Assembly: GCA_030615365.1 (NCBI GenBank)
Contig: JAUWZM010000066.1
Coordinates: forward strand, 1 to 13,187
Length of the DNA: 13,187 bases
Source of the DNA: Candidatus Aerophobota bacterium
GTDB lineage: Bacteria; Aerophobota; Aerophobia; Aerophobales; B3-G15
Reading direction: 5' to 3'
Shown here piece after piece: positions 1-8,556 of the stretch. Within the stretch, counting starts at the first letter, position 1, and every line of letters starts with the position of its first letter. The notes under the pieces are model-generated. The model saw only the letters and a list, made by a program, of their open reading frames with translations. It made no database searches and was not told where the DNA came from. The position numbers and the translations under genes were made by a program.

Positions 1-34
1 TTTTATCTTTATTTTAACACAAATAAAGATAAAA
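1..34. repeat. Perfect AT-rich inverted repeat (14-bp arms, 6-nt loop)
   Basis: TTTTATCTTTATTT at 1-14 is exactly complementary to AAATAAAGATAAAA at 21-34, leaving the loop TAACAC. Only two G/C pairs are in the stem, so as RNA it is a weak hairpin. It may be an AT-rich operator-like palindrome, or the end of a terminator for a gene lying left of the window. The window edge cuts the context, so the role is unassigned. Confidence 0.5.
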
Positions 35-357
35 GTCAATAAGAAATACCGAAAGATTTATATAGTTTTATCACTGAAAATCTTTCAAAAAATAGACATT
101 TTTGACTGTTAAAAAATTTTCGTGCAAAAGTTGGTTGTCAACTGATCTCCTCGACCTGAAGTAAAAGGAAATAATCCTCAGTGTGAGAAGCTTGAGTGAA
201 AAGAAGAGAACTATTCATGCTGATAAGGGGAGACTTTAATCCAGGAACGGATCATTTCTTCTCTATCGCTCTGAAAAATTTTCGCAGGAGGTTTCTTTAG
301 TTAAACATATGGTTGAACCCTATGATCTTCCCACTCTTTCCCTGAAGAGCTACTCAA
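35..357. other. Non-coding stretch, nothing convincing
   Basis: This lies downstream of the stop codon of the minus-strand hydrolase gene. All frames are broken. The longest ATG-led frame seen is 27 codons on the plus strand (217-300), with no recognisable product. No convincing promoter pair, tRNA or strong terminator is visible. The word GCTCTGAAAAA near 268-278 resembles the ends of the MITE-like element at 3391-3606, which may be chance. Confidence 0.5.
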
Positions 358-2508
358 TCAAGCTTTTGATTCCATAATTACCATTCTGTGTATTTCTAAT
401 TCAGGAACCACTACCTCAATCCAATTTTCTTTACTCTCATAGGGTAGTTTCTCATAATCAGGGGCAAGGTAAACTCTATCAACCTTAAAATCCTCAGGTA
501 TCTTAATCCTCACCTTAATATTATGAATATTGAAAAGATCATCAGTTGGATTATGATTCACTAAATGGGCAATGAACCTTTTCTTCTCTGGTTGTGTGAG
601 TATAGTTGTCTCCACAAATCCTGGAGCTTCTACTTGCAGGGGATACTCATCTTTAGCTGCCCACTTCACTGCATTTGCCAATAATGCTCGGAATCGAGGA
701 AGATAATATTCTATAGAAACAGCGTCCAAACGGTTGGCAAAATAAACTACTCTACCTTTCCCAAATTCATTGATCAGTATAGTTGGATCTTTGGTGCAAA
801 CACCCGGCGTAGGAGCAACACTTCCCTTTAAACAAGGCTGAACTATATAACCTAATGGAGTGGCTGACTTAGACTCTACCCTTATCTGTTGACCAATGTG
901 CTGCAAAGGCATCTCTCTGTCAATGTCTTTAAGAACTGGGTGTTCTCCTCTTGGCTCTATAAAGTTCACCAACCCGAATCTTATCAATTGCTTAGTTTGA
1001 TCGACATGTTCGGTTTTACCAATATAACTTACTCCAAAAAGATCATTTAAAAGAAAATCATCTCTTTTATTACCCCACTCATCATACAAAGAGGTTTCAT
1101 ACGTTGCTACCAGTCCTCCACCTTCTTCCACGTATTCTCGTAATCTATCAGCTTGAGTTTTACTCAAACAGGCGGTATTGGGCAGAACGATTACGTTGAA
1201 CTCTGATAGGAGTTTTTCAAAATGTTCATCAGCAATAATCCCAAAGGGAATATGGGTCTCAAGTAAACATTTGCATACTCCGTAGAAATTCTGGGTATAA
1301 TGAGAAGAGTTATCTTTCCCATAAAAATCTCTGGAATTTTGAGAAAAGGCAACAGCAGCGAAATTCACTGGTTCAGAATCTATAATCCATTCCTCTTTTG
1401 ATTTTATTTCAGAGAATACCTTGCTCAGTTTTTCCCAAACCAAGTTATACACGGTTCCCTCCGGGGTAAACTGGTCACCGAAAAGAACTGCATGTCCATT
1501 GGCAAGAGTAAGAGAGGCTTCCGTCCTCATATGAGCAAGAGATTTTGTTTGAGCAATATTCCAGGAACCAGGACTAGGACTACGAGAAAACCAGGGTTCT
1601 GCAGGATGTTCTCTACCAAGATGTCTGAAAAATCGTAGGTACATACTCCTTCCCAAAGTTCCATCTTTAGGAAAAAGGAGATCATGGCAGGCATAATCTG
1701 CCAGCTCGGCATTTCTTACCAGGGAAAATCCCGGTATCCAGTCAGAATAAATAGCGGTTACAGGAGCTTCTTTAAACGTTAGACTTCGCAAGCTTATATC
1801 ACCCATATTAAAACAAAAAACTATCTGTGGCTTAATTGCTTTAACGGTTTCCCGGCATTCTTTAAGAAAATCATAGATAACATCGTATCTCCATTGGATA
1901 AAATCTCGCCAGAGCTTACTATTCCAATCAGGTTCAGTAGGAGGATTTACCCCAAATTTTTTCTTAAACTTTTCCTTGCAATACTTACAATAGCAAACCA
2001 ATTTCTCACCATACCCTCCTACGCGCCAGGGATTATCCAGCCATAATCCATCTAAATCATAATTGGTGACTAATTCTGTAAGTTCTTCAAGCAAGTAATT
2101 TTTATAGGGACTGTTATGACAGACACCTCTCCAAAATATCTCACCTGCCGGAGTTCCATCTGCACATATTTGACGCCAATCAGGGTGCTCGTTATAGGAA
2201 TGAAAATCATAACCAGTTGTACAAAAATAACCGATGACCTTAATATCTCTTCTATGAAATTCTTTAATTTCTTCGGCAACTACATCTCTTTTGCCAAGGG
2301 CAGCACATTTATGGCCTACCCTGGTATTGTAAAATAAATCTCCCCATCCGTTACAACAGTGTATCATCACAACCTCAGCTCCAGAATCCACTACTTTCTT
2401 AACTAATTCATTCACATTAAGATTACTGTAGAATCCTGGAACATCCTCTCCTATATGACTTTCGATAGATACCCTTATATATCTTGTCTTGTACCATGGT
2501 TTTTGCAT
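358..2508 (-). CDS. Glycoside hydrolase-like TIM-barrel protein with beta-galactosidase trimerisation-type domain
   Basis: The 716-residue protein resembles the hypothetical glycoside hydrolase families (GHL6-like) often found with a GH42-type beta-galactosidase trimerisation domain. Residues 10-350 look like a TIM barrel, with the segment GYFCTTGYDFHSYNEHPDW (93-111), the strand-end acidic motif GLWLDNP (D158) and a Cys cluster CYCKYC (172-177) typical of this group. Residues 380-620 look like the flavodoxin/glutamine-amidotransferase-like trimerisation domain (VIVLPN, EEGGGLVATYE, GKGRVVYF). Residues 625-716 are probably a small beta-sandwich. There is no signal peptide, so it is likely cytoplasmic and would act on imported oligosaccharides; the substrate is unknown. 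The start is supported by AAGGAG about 7 nt upstream of ATG. It lies 206 nt downstream of hpt on the same strand and is probably a separate transcription unit. The family call is from memory of motifs; the activity is inferred. Confidence 0.8.
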   Translation of the reverse strand: MQKPWYKTRYIRVSIESHIGEDVPGFYSNLNVNELVKKVVDSGAEVVMIHCCNGWGDLFYNTRVGHKCAALGKRDVVAEEIKEFHRRDIKVIGYFCTTGYDFHSYNEHPDWRQICADGTPAGEIFWRGVCHNSPYKNYLLEELTELVTNYDLDGLWLDNPWRVGGYGEKLVCYCKYCKEKFKKKFGVNPPTEPDWNSKLWRDFIQWRYDVIYDFLKECRETVKAIKPQIVFCFNMGDISLRSLTFKEAPVTAIYSDWIPGFSLVRNAELADYACHDLLFPKDGTLGRSMYLRFFRHLGREHPAEPWFSRSPSPGSWNIAQTKSLAHMRTEASLTLANGHAVLFGDQFTPEGTVYNLVWEKLSKVFSEIKSKEEWIIDSEPVNFAAVAFSQNSRDFYGKDNSSHYTQNFYGVCKCLLETHIPFGIIADEHFEKLLSEFNVIVLPNTACLSKTQADRLREYVEEGGGLVATYETSLYDEWGNKRDDFLLNDLFGVSYIGKTEHVDQTKQLIRFGLVNFIEPRGEHPVLKDIDREMPLQHIGQQIRVESKSATPLGYIVQPCLKGSVAPTPGVCTKDPTILINEFGKGRVVYFANRLDAVSIEYYLPRFRALLANAVKWAAKDEYPLQVEAPGFVETTILTQPEKKRFIAHLVNHNPTDDLFNIHNIKVRIKIPEDFKVDRVYLAPDYEKLPYESKENWIEVVVPELEIHRMVIMESKA

Positions 2509-2594
2509 TTCTTATCTCCTTTCTGCCTTACTTTTAGCTTTTTCCTCCAAGAAAAAAATCGGATGGGTCTTACAGAAAATGAGCCCGTACCATA

Positions 2595-2621
2595 TTGACT
2601 ATGCTATTAAATAGCAATCAA
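2595..2621. promoter_or_regulatory. Palindrome upstream of the hydrolase gene, possible operator
   Basis: TGCTATT (2602-2608) and AATAGCA (2610-2616) form a perfect inverted repeat around one central base, with TTGA and TCAA further out at slightly unequal distances. It lies about 90-110 nt upstream of the hydrolase ATG, a position that would suit a transcriptional regulator of a sugar gene. No clear -35/-10 pair was found nearby, so this is only a candidate site. Confidence 0.25.
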
Positions 2622-2714
2622 GGGAAATCTTGGTATCGAGGGTTTTTCTCCTTTTGAAAAATACATTCGGCGGGTAGCAAATTAAGAGAATTTTCTCTGG
2701 AACTGGAATTATTG

Positions 2715-3293
2715 TTACCCAGGAGGTAGGTTTGCCTCATCAAGTGCTGCGACATAGGGTAGATCGCGAAAGCGATTGTTCCAGTCAAGTCCGTAGCCTA
2801 CTACAAACCAATCTTCTATTTCAAAACAGCGATAGTCTGCCTTAATCTTAGCTATTCGTCTTGAGGGTTTGTCTAAAAAAACACAGGTTTTTATTCCCTC
2901 GGGATGGCACCTGGAAAGATGGCCTTTAGCAAAGGAAAGGGTTCGCCCTGTATCCAGGATATCATCAATGAGAAGGACCTGTTTTCTCTTTAGAGGAGTA
3001 GTGATATCTCTGTCTAATTTAACTTTTCCTGAAGAGGTAGTGGAAGAACCATAACTGGAGAGTATCATAAAGTCAATATAGGGATGAATATCGTGAATAT
3101 AGAGCAGTTTGACAAGGTCGGAAAAAAACATAAAACTACCCTTAAGTATTCCCACGATAACCATTTCCTTTTCTCGACAGTCCCGAGCGATTTCAAAGAC
3201 CATTTCTCCCATTCTTTTTTTCACCTGTAGTTCGGTAAAAATAACCTCTTTGAAGTATTTTTTCCCCGATGAATCAGGCAGCTTTTCAGTCAT
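2715..3293 (-). CDS. hpt: Hypoxanthine phosphoribosyltransferase
   Basis: This 192-residue purine-salvage enzyme converts hypoxanthine or guanine plus PRPP to IMP or GMP in the cytosol. The PRPP-binding signature LLIDDILDTGRTL is at 107-119 and the pyrophosphate loop LKGSFMF at 50-56. The mobile-loop region with SSYGSST is at 79-85, and the purine-binding C-terminal motif VGYGLDWNNRFRDLPY at 165-180. The length is close to the usual 175-190 residues, with a slightly extended N-terminus. The start is supported by AAGGA six nt before ATG, and a promoter lies just upstream. It is transcribed away from the STAS-kinase gene. Purine salvage is echoed by the possible adenine deaminase relic at 9921. 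Confidence 0.95.
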   Translation of the reverse strand: MTEKLPDSSGKKYFKEVIFTELQVKKRMGEMVFEIARDCREKEMVIVGILKGSFMFFSDLVKLLYIHDIHPYIDFMILSSYGSSTTSSGKVKLDRDITTPLKRKQVLLIDDILDTGRTLSFAKGHLSRCHPEGIKTCVFLDKPSRRIAKIKADYRCFEIEDWFVVGYGLDWNNRFRDLPYVAALDEANLPPG

Positions 3294-3348
3294 GGCTTTT
3301 CCTTGTTATTCAGCAGCATTAATGTGTTATCCCTTCCCCCTTATGGAA

Positions 3349-3380
3349 ATTATACTACCATAGAGAAGTGATAGTGTCAA
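3349..3380 (-). promoter_or_regulatory. Sigma70-type promoter of hpt
   Basis: Read on the minus strand, TTGACA (3380-3375) is followed after 17 nt by TAGTAT (3357-3352), which overlaps TATAAT (3354-3349, 20-nt spacing). Transcription would start near 3345, leaving a leader of about 50 nt before the hpt ATG. The -35 box is half of the palindrome TGTCAATTTGACA (3375-3387), which could also be an operator. Confidence 0.55.
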
Positions 3381-3390
3381 TTTGACAACA

Positions 3391-3606
3391 AGAGAGCTCT
3401 GAAAAAAGTCTGAGGCTGCTCTTTGCTCGGTGCTTTCCAACGTTGCGGCTAAGTTCTACTCTTATATTTATGCCGTAGCTCTTATAGGCGATGTATCAGG
3501 TCACAGGATAACTAAGAGTTTGAACGCATAGACCCGCCTTGATCGCCGCTGCCTTATGGAAACACCTCGCCGAGCAGCAAAAAGAAAAAGTATTTTTCAG
3601 AGTTCT
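3391..3606. mobile_element. MITE-like element with terminal inverted repeats and 5-bp target duplication
   Basis: The left end, AGAGAGCTCTGAAAAA (3391-3406), matches the complement of the right end, AGAACTCTGAAAAAT (3606-3592), with a 2-nt indel. Both ends are directly flanked by CAACA (3386-3390 and 3607-3611), as expected for a 5-bp target-site duplication. Further in, GCTCGG (3425-3430) pairs with CCGAGC (3580-3585) and TTTCCA (3434-3439) with TGGAAA (3557-3562), so the whole unit could fold into a long branched stem. The interior is visibly richer in G+C than its flanks and has no open frame of useful length, so it is non-autonomous. It sits between the divergent promoters of hpt and the STAS-kinase gene. 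An alternative is a structured non-coding RNA. No transposase is in the window. Confidence 0.5.
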
Positions 3607-3635
3607 CAACAAAAACCATGCTCATCCTTATTTAT

Positions 3636-3665
3636 TTGACTTTTTTGATAACTCGCATATATATT
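3636..3665 (+). promoter_or_regulatory. Probable promoter of the STAS-kinase gene
   Basis: TTGACT (3636-3641) is followed by TATATA (3658-3663, 16-nt spacer) or TATATT (3660-3665, 18-nt spacer). Transcription would begin near 3672, giving a leader of about 110 nt. The box starts 25 nt past the right target duplicate of the MITE-like element. Confidence 0.45.
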
Positions 3666-3782
3666 ACTTTAGCTTCTAAATCCCATCATGCAGATAAATA
3701 AAATCGAGAGATGAGATTATAGATCAGGATATCCAGAAGGATATTCATCGTTAAAATCACTTTATACGTATAGGAAAGAAAA

Positions 3783-6212
3783 ATGGAAATTGTCTTAAAA
3801 TCAATTGAAAATATTCCTGTTTTATTTTTAAAGGGTCGTCTTGATGCATTAGGGGCCAAAGAGTTAGAAAACGAACTTGTCCAGAGTATTACTCAAAAAT
3901 CAAAAACTCTAATAATTGATTTTCAGCAGGTTGATTATTTAAGTAGTGCCGGTATAAGAATCATCCTGTCGCTTCACAAAAAATTAAAAAAGGAAGGGGG
4001 AAGTTTGAAATTAATTTCTTTATCCTCTCTCCCCTTACAGGTCCTGGAAATCACTGGCCTTACCGATGTTTTTAGTATTAACGCAAATCTCAAGGAAGCT
4101 CTGAATGACTTGGCTAAACTAAAAAAAAGCGAGAAAATCATTTCTCAATGGGATAGATTACCTAAGCATAAAATAGATAATGGAGTGTATACCTTTCTTC
4201 AAGGAAAAGAATTTCCCACCTATCTGGAGTTATCCGGAAATATCTCAGATGTCTTGCACGCTCGATGTAGCAAGGATGATGTTTCTGTAAAGTCATTTTC
4301 AGGGAATGAATACTCAATGGGGTTGGGGGCTTTGGGAAAGAATATTCAGAACTGCCTTGAAGTAATAGGGGAAATGATTAGTCTCAAGGGAATCATTGCC
4401 TGGCTTCCTATTAAAAATCCTGACACACCAGATTTTCTCATTGTCAGGAAAGATAAACAAAAAATTACCGGACATTATCTTTTCGATGTCACTTTAAAGG
4501 GAGAATTTAATCAGATAGTATCGCTGGAGACAAAAGATCGAAGAAGGGGAATAGAAATAGGTAGCGTATACAGTAGCCTCTTTAAAATTTGCCGGGAACA
4601 ATATCCAGACTTTAAAGGGATTCTGGGATCAGTTATGCTGGCTAAAGTGTCAAAGCTCTACTCAGGAGGGATTAAGGAAATTCCACTTAACCCTGCTGCT
4701 TTCCCCAAGAATATGGCCAATAAAGATCAACATTGGATAGAGGATACCTCTCAGGATAAACCTGAATACAGAGATGTAACTGCTCTGGTAGTAGGGATGG
4801 GGATAGATCTTGAGACTGACTTATCCTTTTATGACTCCAATACTCTTAACTCTCTTTTTTATCTACACCCTTTAAATACCAAGGGGCGAGAGTATCTTCT
4901 CCATAACCATGGCATAATTTTCCCTTCCCGGGATATTTTTTTGAAAGGTGCTGACCTGGAAAATGAGATTTCTAAAATTATTCAAAGTGAAAAATTTGTG
5001 GATGTGAGGCATCTTCTGGATACAACTACCGTGAGCGAGACTTTAATGGGACTGTTCTTTATTCAGGAAATTCATAGAAAAAAAGAGAAATCTCTTATAA
5101 TAAAAATGAATGGCAAAGAACAACAGTTGAGTAAAAGTCATTCCTTAATTGCTCGAAAATTGTTTGCCGATTCTAAAGAAATTGAACTTTATCCCTTAGG
5201 AGGAGGTTTTAGTGGTTCTCGGGTCTTCAAAGTGTCCAGTTGGGACAATCAGGGTAGGAAACAAATACCTATGGTGATGAAAATAGGAAGTTTGGAAGAA
5301 GTACAAAGAGAAATAGAAGCTTTTGAAAAGTATGTTAAAAAATTTATCTTAAATAATGCCACCAACTTATTTGATTGGGTTATCCATAAGAAAGAAGGGG
5401 GCCTGGTTTATAATTTTGTAGGTTTGTCTGGGACTGATCCTCAGATTTTTTCCTTTGATGAGTTTTATCGCTCTCATTCTGTTGATGAGATTGTGCCTAT
5501 CTTGAATACAGTTTTTCATAATATTCTAAAACCCTGGTATAGACAGCCTATTTACAGTGATTTATCTCTTTATGAGGAATATAATTTTGCCAAACATCTA
5601 CCCCTTATTATTGATTGTGTGAAAGAAGAGTTTTCTATTGATGATAGCAAAAAATGGGTAAAATTCTCCGAAATAGAGAAGATTTTTATTAATCCCCTCT
5701 ACGTGCTTAAAAACAGCTTTCCTGAAAGATTGGATAAAAAATTTTCCTCTTATCAAAGCATTGTTCACGGAGACCTTAATCTAAGAAATATTTTACTGGA
5801 TAACAAAAACAATATCTGGATTATTGATTTTAGTGAAACTCATCAAGGGCATATTTTGAAAGATCTGGTTAAGTTAGAGGCTACAATTAAGTTTGAAAGT
5901 TTTAGTGTACGAGGATGGGATGAGCTTAAAAGCATGCTCAAGTTTGAAGAAGAAATATTAAAACCTAAAGAATTTAAGCAAATTCCTCAAATTACCTTTT
6001 CCCTAAAAAATCCCTGGATGGAAAAAATCTATTGTATGATTCAGAAAATAAGGGAAATTGCCAACGAAGTTACCCTCTTAGAAGAGGATACTTCTCAATA
6101 CTATCTGGCACTGTTATATTTCACTATTCAGGTACTTCGATACCCGCAAATTTCAGAATTTACTAAAAGATACGCCCTTTTCTCTGCCTCCTTAATATGC
6201 GATAAACTATAA
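3783..6212 (+). CDS. STAS domain fused to unrecognised middle region and APH-like kinase domain
   Basis: This 809-residue fusion has no membrane segments. Residues 1-112 are a STAS anti-sigma-antagonist domain with the motif DYLSSAGIR; S55 aligns with the serine phosphorylated in SpoIIAA. Residues about 130-435 form a region I cannot name, with MGLGALGKN (179-187), EVIGEMISLKGIIAWLP (193-209) and VRHLLDTTTVSETLMG (408-423). Residues 460-809 resemble an aminoglycoside/choline-kinase-type fold: glycine-rich LGGGFSGSRVFKV (472-484), VMK lysine K500, catalytic HGDLNLRN (H662, D664, N669) and metal-binding IIDF (D682). The kinase-like part recalls the ternary-complex-associated TCAD9-type kinases described in conflict and signalling systems, but that is from memory. 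It may phosphorylate a protein or small molecule under STAS control. The start is supported by AGGAAAG before ATG. It appears monocistronic and converges with the PP2C gene. Confidence 0.75.
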   Translation: MEIVLKSIENIPVLFLKGRLDALGAKELENELVQSITQKSKTLIIDFQQVDYLSSAGIRIILSLHKKLKKEGGSLKLISLSSLPLQVLEITGLTDVFSINANLKEALNDLAKLKKSEKIISQWDRLPKHKIDNGVYTFLQGKEFPTYLELSGNISDVLHARCSKDDVSVKSFSGNEYSMGLGALGKNIQNCLEVIGEMISLKGIIAWLPIKNPDTPDFLIVRKDKQKITGHYLFDVTLKGEFNQIVSLETKDRRRGIEIGSVYSSLFKICREQYPDFKGILGSVMLAKVSKLYSGGIKEIPLNPAAFPKNMANKDQHWIEDTSQDKPEYRDVTALVVGMGIDLETDLSFYDSNTLNSLFYLHPLNTKGREYLLHNHGIIFPSRDIFLKGADLENEISKIIQSEKFVDVRHLLDTTTVSETLMGLFFIQEIHRKKEKSLIIKMNGKEQQLSKSHSLIARKLFADSKEIELYPLGGGFSGSRVFKVSSWDNQGRKQIPMVMKIGSLEEVQREIEAFEKYVKKFILNNATNLFDWVIHKKEGGLVYNFVGLSGTDPQIFSFDEFYRSHSVDEIVPILNTVFHNILKPWYRQPIYSDLSLYEEYNFAKHLPLIIDCVKEEFSIDDSKKWVKFSEIEKIFINPLYVLKNSFPERLDKKFSSYQSIVHGDLNLRNILLDNKNNIWIIDFSETHQGHILKDLVKLEATIKFESFSVRGWDELKSMLKFEEEILKPKEFKQIPQITFSLKNPWMEKIYCMIQKIREIANEVTLLEEDTSQYYLALLYFTIQVLRYPQISEFTKRYALFSASLICDKL

Positions 6213-6367
6213 TAGTAAAAATTATTAGCTATCACCGCTGGTAACATTTTCTGTACTATCTAATCGAGACTACAGGCATTCTTTCTTTCTGAGAGTTCAA
6301 TGTAGGGCAGCAGTTTAGTCATCCTCTGTGGGTAACAAAATATCAATTCTTTTACTCACCAACATAA

Positions 6368-8503
6368 TTATGTCCCCTTCCCGTTGTATTTCAATGCCAG
6401 CATAGTAATGTCATCAGACTGGGGTATTCCCTGAGCAAATGCTTTTATCTGGACCCTTATTTCGTGGATAATGTTCGTTATATCCCTCCCTTCCAAATTA
6501 GATAGAGACTGTTTAAGTCTTTCACCGGAAAATAATTTATCTTCTATGTTCATAGCCTCTGTTACCCCATCGGTATACATAAAAATAACATCATTTGGCT
6601 TAAGAATGAGCTTTTTAGACTCAAATTTCGTGTTTTCCATGGTCCCCACAATAAAACCCTTGGGCATATGGATAAATTCAAAACCATGGCCATCAGTACA
6701 GACTAAAGGAGGATTATGCCCGGCATTGGCAAATTGTATTTCACCGGTTTCTATGTTCAGTATCCCACAGAAAACGGTAACAAACATACAGGCGTCATTA
6801 TCTGGGCAAAGTATATTATTAACCCGGAAAAGAATTTCATCAGGAGGAAAGCCGCGCAGTGCTTCTGTTTTTAATAGAGTTTGACTGATCACCATGAATA
6901 GCGCGGCCGGAACACCTTTCCCAGAAACATCGCCGATAAAGAAGCAAAATTTATTCTCATCAATAAAGAAAAAATCGTAAAAATCGCCACCTACCTCTTT
7001 TGCAGGATCCATGGTGGCAAAAATATCAAATTCTTTTCTCTTCGGGAAGGGAGGAAATATCCTGGGCAGCATGCTGGTTTGAATTTCAGCAGCTATTTTT
7101 AACTCGCTCTCAATTCGTTCTTTTGCCGCAGTTGTTTCTTTTAAGTTCTTCATATAAGTCTTGAGATCGTTAGTCATTTTGTTAAAAGCGTTGGCTAAAT
7201 CCTCTACCTCATCGCCTGTTTTCACTTCTAAATGGTAATCCAGATTGCCACTACCAACAATTTTTGCACCTTTGCTAAGAGCTAATATCGGTTGAGTAAT
7301 TTTCTGTGATAACCTATAGGCTATCACAGAGATAATAAGAATTATGATGATAAAAATACCAACAAGTGTATTTCGCACGCTTTTTGTTTGCTGGCTAATA
7401 TGTGCGTTGGTATTCTCAATGACAGAAATTATCCTGTTCCTGGTGGCTAATGCTGGTGCGATTATCTCCTCAACTGGCATCACTATCCCTATACTCCAAT
7501 TTGTGCAGGTAATAGGAGCATAGGCTATGTATTTCTCACTCTCATCAAATCTGCATCTGGAGATTCCGCTACCACCGGCGATCATATCCTCTATTACTCC
7601 TCTTAATTTTGCATTGTCGCTATGAAGTAGATTCTCTGTTTCAAAGGATTTATCCCATCTCTTGTCTTTGGCAGACAATCCCGGGCGGGCAATGACCTTG
7701 CCGTGGTTATCTATCAAAAAAGCGTATCCAAGCTCTCCAATTTGAGTATTGATAATCTTCTGATTTATTGTCTCTATAGTCACATCTACTCCGACCACAC
7801 CAATTAACTTATCTTTTGAGTTATAGACAGGTTTGGAGCAGGTAACCATCAATCTGCCAGTAACAACATCAATATACAATTCCGACCAGCCAATATCACC
7901 AGTTTCTTTTGCCCTTTTATACCATCCGCGAACTCTGGGATCAAATGAGGGATCAATTTCTGAAGACCACGGGTACATTCGTATCATACCAGATTCTGTT
8001 CCAAGGTAGAGCCAGGTCAGATTAGGATCATTAGAATAAATAGGCATGAAAATGTCATCCAGATTACTGGATAGATTAAATTCTTCTCTTATTGCATCGA
8101 TAGTAACACCTGGTGCCAGTGCATAAGTCGAAGTGGAATAAATGTCGTCAGGTTTTTCTTCCTGAGAATAAGAACGTTTGTATTTAAATGATGAAGAATT
8201 GTTCCAAAGAATAGAGACATACTTAGTTATAATATCCGTTTCTGCTTCAACCTTTTCAAATAGCGTATTACTGATGATTGCCTGATCCTTTGCCAAGCGA
8301 AGAAGGTGTTCCTCAGCTTGGCCCCTTAGAGCCTCTGTGCTATCGCTAACTGCATGCTCACCCAAAGAGACGCTACTTTCTAAAGCATAATTATTCAATC
8401 TCTTAATATTACTAAACACAATATAGGCAAATAAAATAAGAGAGACGAGAGATAACCCTAAGAGTGTCAATAATATCTTAGTATTTATTCTGAGCTTGAA
8501 CAT
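6368..8503 (-). CDS. Membrane sensor PP2C/SpoIIE-type serine phosphatase (Cache-HAMP-PP2C, RsbU-like)
   Basis: This 711-residue inner-membrane phosphatase probably removes phosphate from a STAS antagonist in response to an external signal. TM1 is at about 10-31 and the extracytoplasmic double-Cache sensor at about 35-345, including DPRVRGWYKRAKETG (188-202). TM2 is at about 379-397 and HAMP at about 398-450 (KITQPILALSKGAKIVGSGNLDY). A short coiled linker, KERIESELKIAAEIQTSMLP, precedes the PP2C domain (490-706). Metal-binding residues are intact: EVGGDFYD (D507, D510), GDVSGKG (D525), TDGVTEA (D645) and SDD (D697/D698), so it should be active. The start is set by AAGGGA about 7 nt before ATG. 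Upstream on the same strand lie a binding-protein remnant and a degenerate RsbW-like gene; no intact partner gene lies directly beside it on this strand. Confidence 0.92.
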   Translation of the reverse strand: MFKLRINTKILLTLLGLSLVSLILFAYIVFSNIKRLNNYALESSVSLGEHAVSDSTEALRGQAEEHLLRLAKDQAIISNTLFEKVEAETDIITKYVSILWNNSSSFKYKRSYSQEEKPDDIYSTSTYALAPGVTIDAIREEFNLSSNLDDIFMPIYSNDPNLTWLYLGTESGMIRMYPWSSEIDPSFDPRVRGWYKRAKETGDIGWSELYIDVVTGRLMVTCSKPVYNSKDKLIGVVGVDVTIETINQKIINTQIGELGYAFLIDNHGKVIARPGLSAKDKRWDKSFETENLLHSDNAKLRGVIEDMIAGGSGISRCRFDESEKYIAYAPITCTNWSIGIVMPVEEIIAPALATRNRIISVIENTNAHISQQTKSVRNTLVGIFIIIILIISVIAYRLSQKITQPILALSKGAKIVGSGNLDYHLEVKTGDEVEDLANAFNKMTNDLKTYMKNLKETTAAKERIESELKIAAEIQTSMLPRIFPPFPKRKEFDIFATMDPAKEVGGDFYDFFFIDENKFCFFIGDVSGKGVPAALFMVISQTLLKTEALRGFPPDEILFRVNNILCPDNDACMFVTVFCGILNIETGEIQFANAGHNPPLVCTDGHGFEFIHMPKGFIVGTMENTKFESKKLILKPNDVIFMYTDGVTEAMNIEDKLFSGERLKQSLSNLEGRDITNIIHEIRVQIKAFAQGIPQSDDITMLALKYNGKGT

Positions 8504-8556
8504 GGTCTTTCCCTTTTGTTTTTTCTAAAATCGAGGTAGCTATTCAGCCTGTCCAA

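Noticed and set aside
217..300. 27-codon plus-strand frame starting with MLIRGDF
   Set aside because: No Shine-Dalgarno at a convincing spacing, no recognisable product, and a length expected by chance.
1527..2337. Short frames of 60-73 codons inside the hydrolase gene
   Set aside because: They overlap a long, well-supported coding sequence in other frames and have no recognisable products.
2869..3363. Plus-strand frames opposite hpt
   Set aside because: Antisense shadows of a clearly conserved phosphoribosyltransferase; no family resemblance.
3391..3606. Known structured RNA (RNase P, SRP, 6S, tmRNA, riboswitch)
   Set aside because: None of the conserved sequence cores of those RNAs could be found, while terminal repeats with a flanking direct repeat point to a mobile element.
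6213..6367. Terminator between the converging STAS-kinase and PP2C genes
   Set aside because: No strong GC stem with a U-tract was seen on either strand in this 155-nt gap; only weak AT-rich pairings.
6471..6884. 137-codon plus-strand frame opposite the PP2C domain
   Set aside because: It is the reverse complement of highly conserved phosphatase motifs, so its openness is explained by codon bias.
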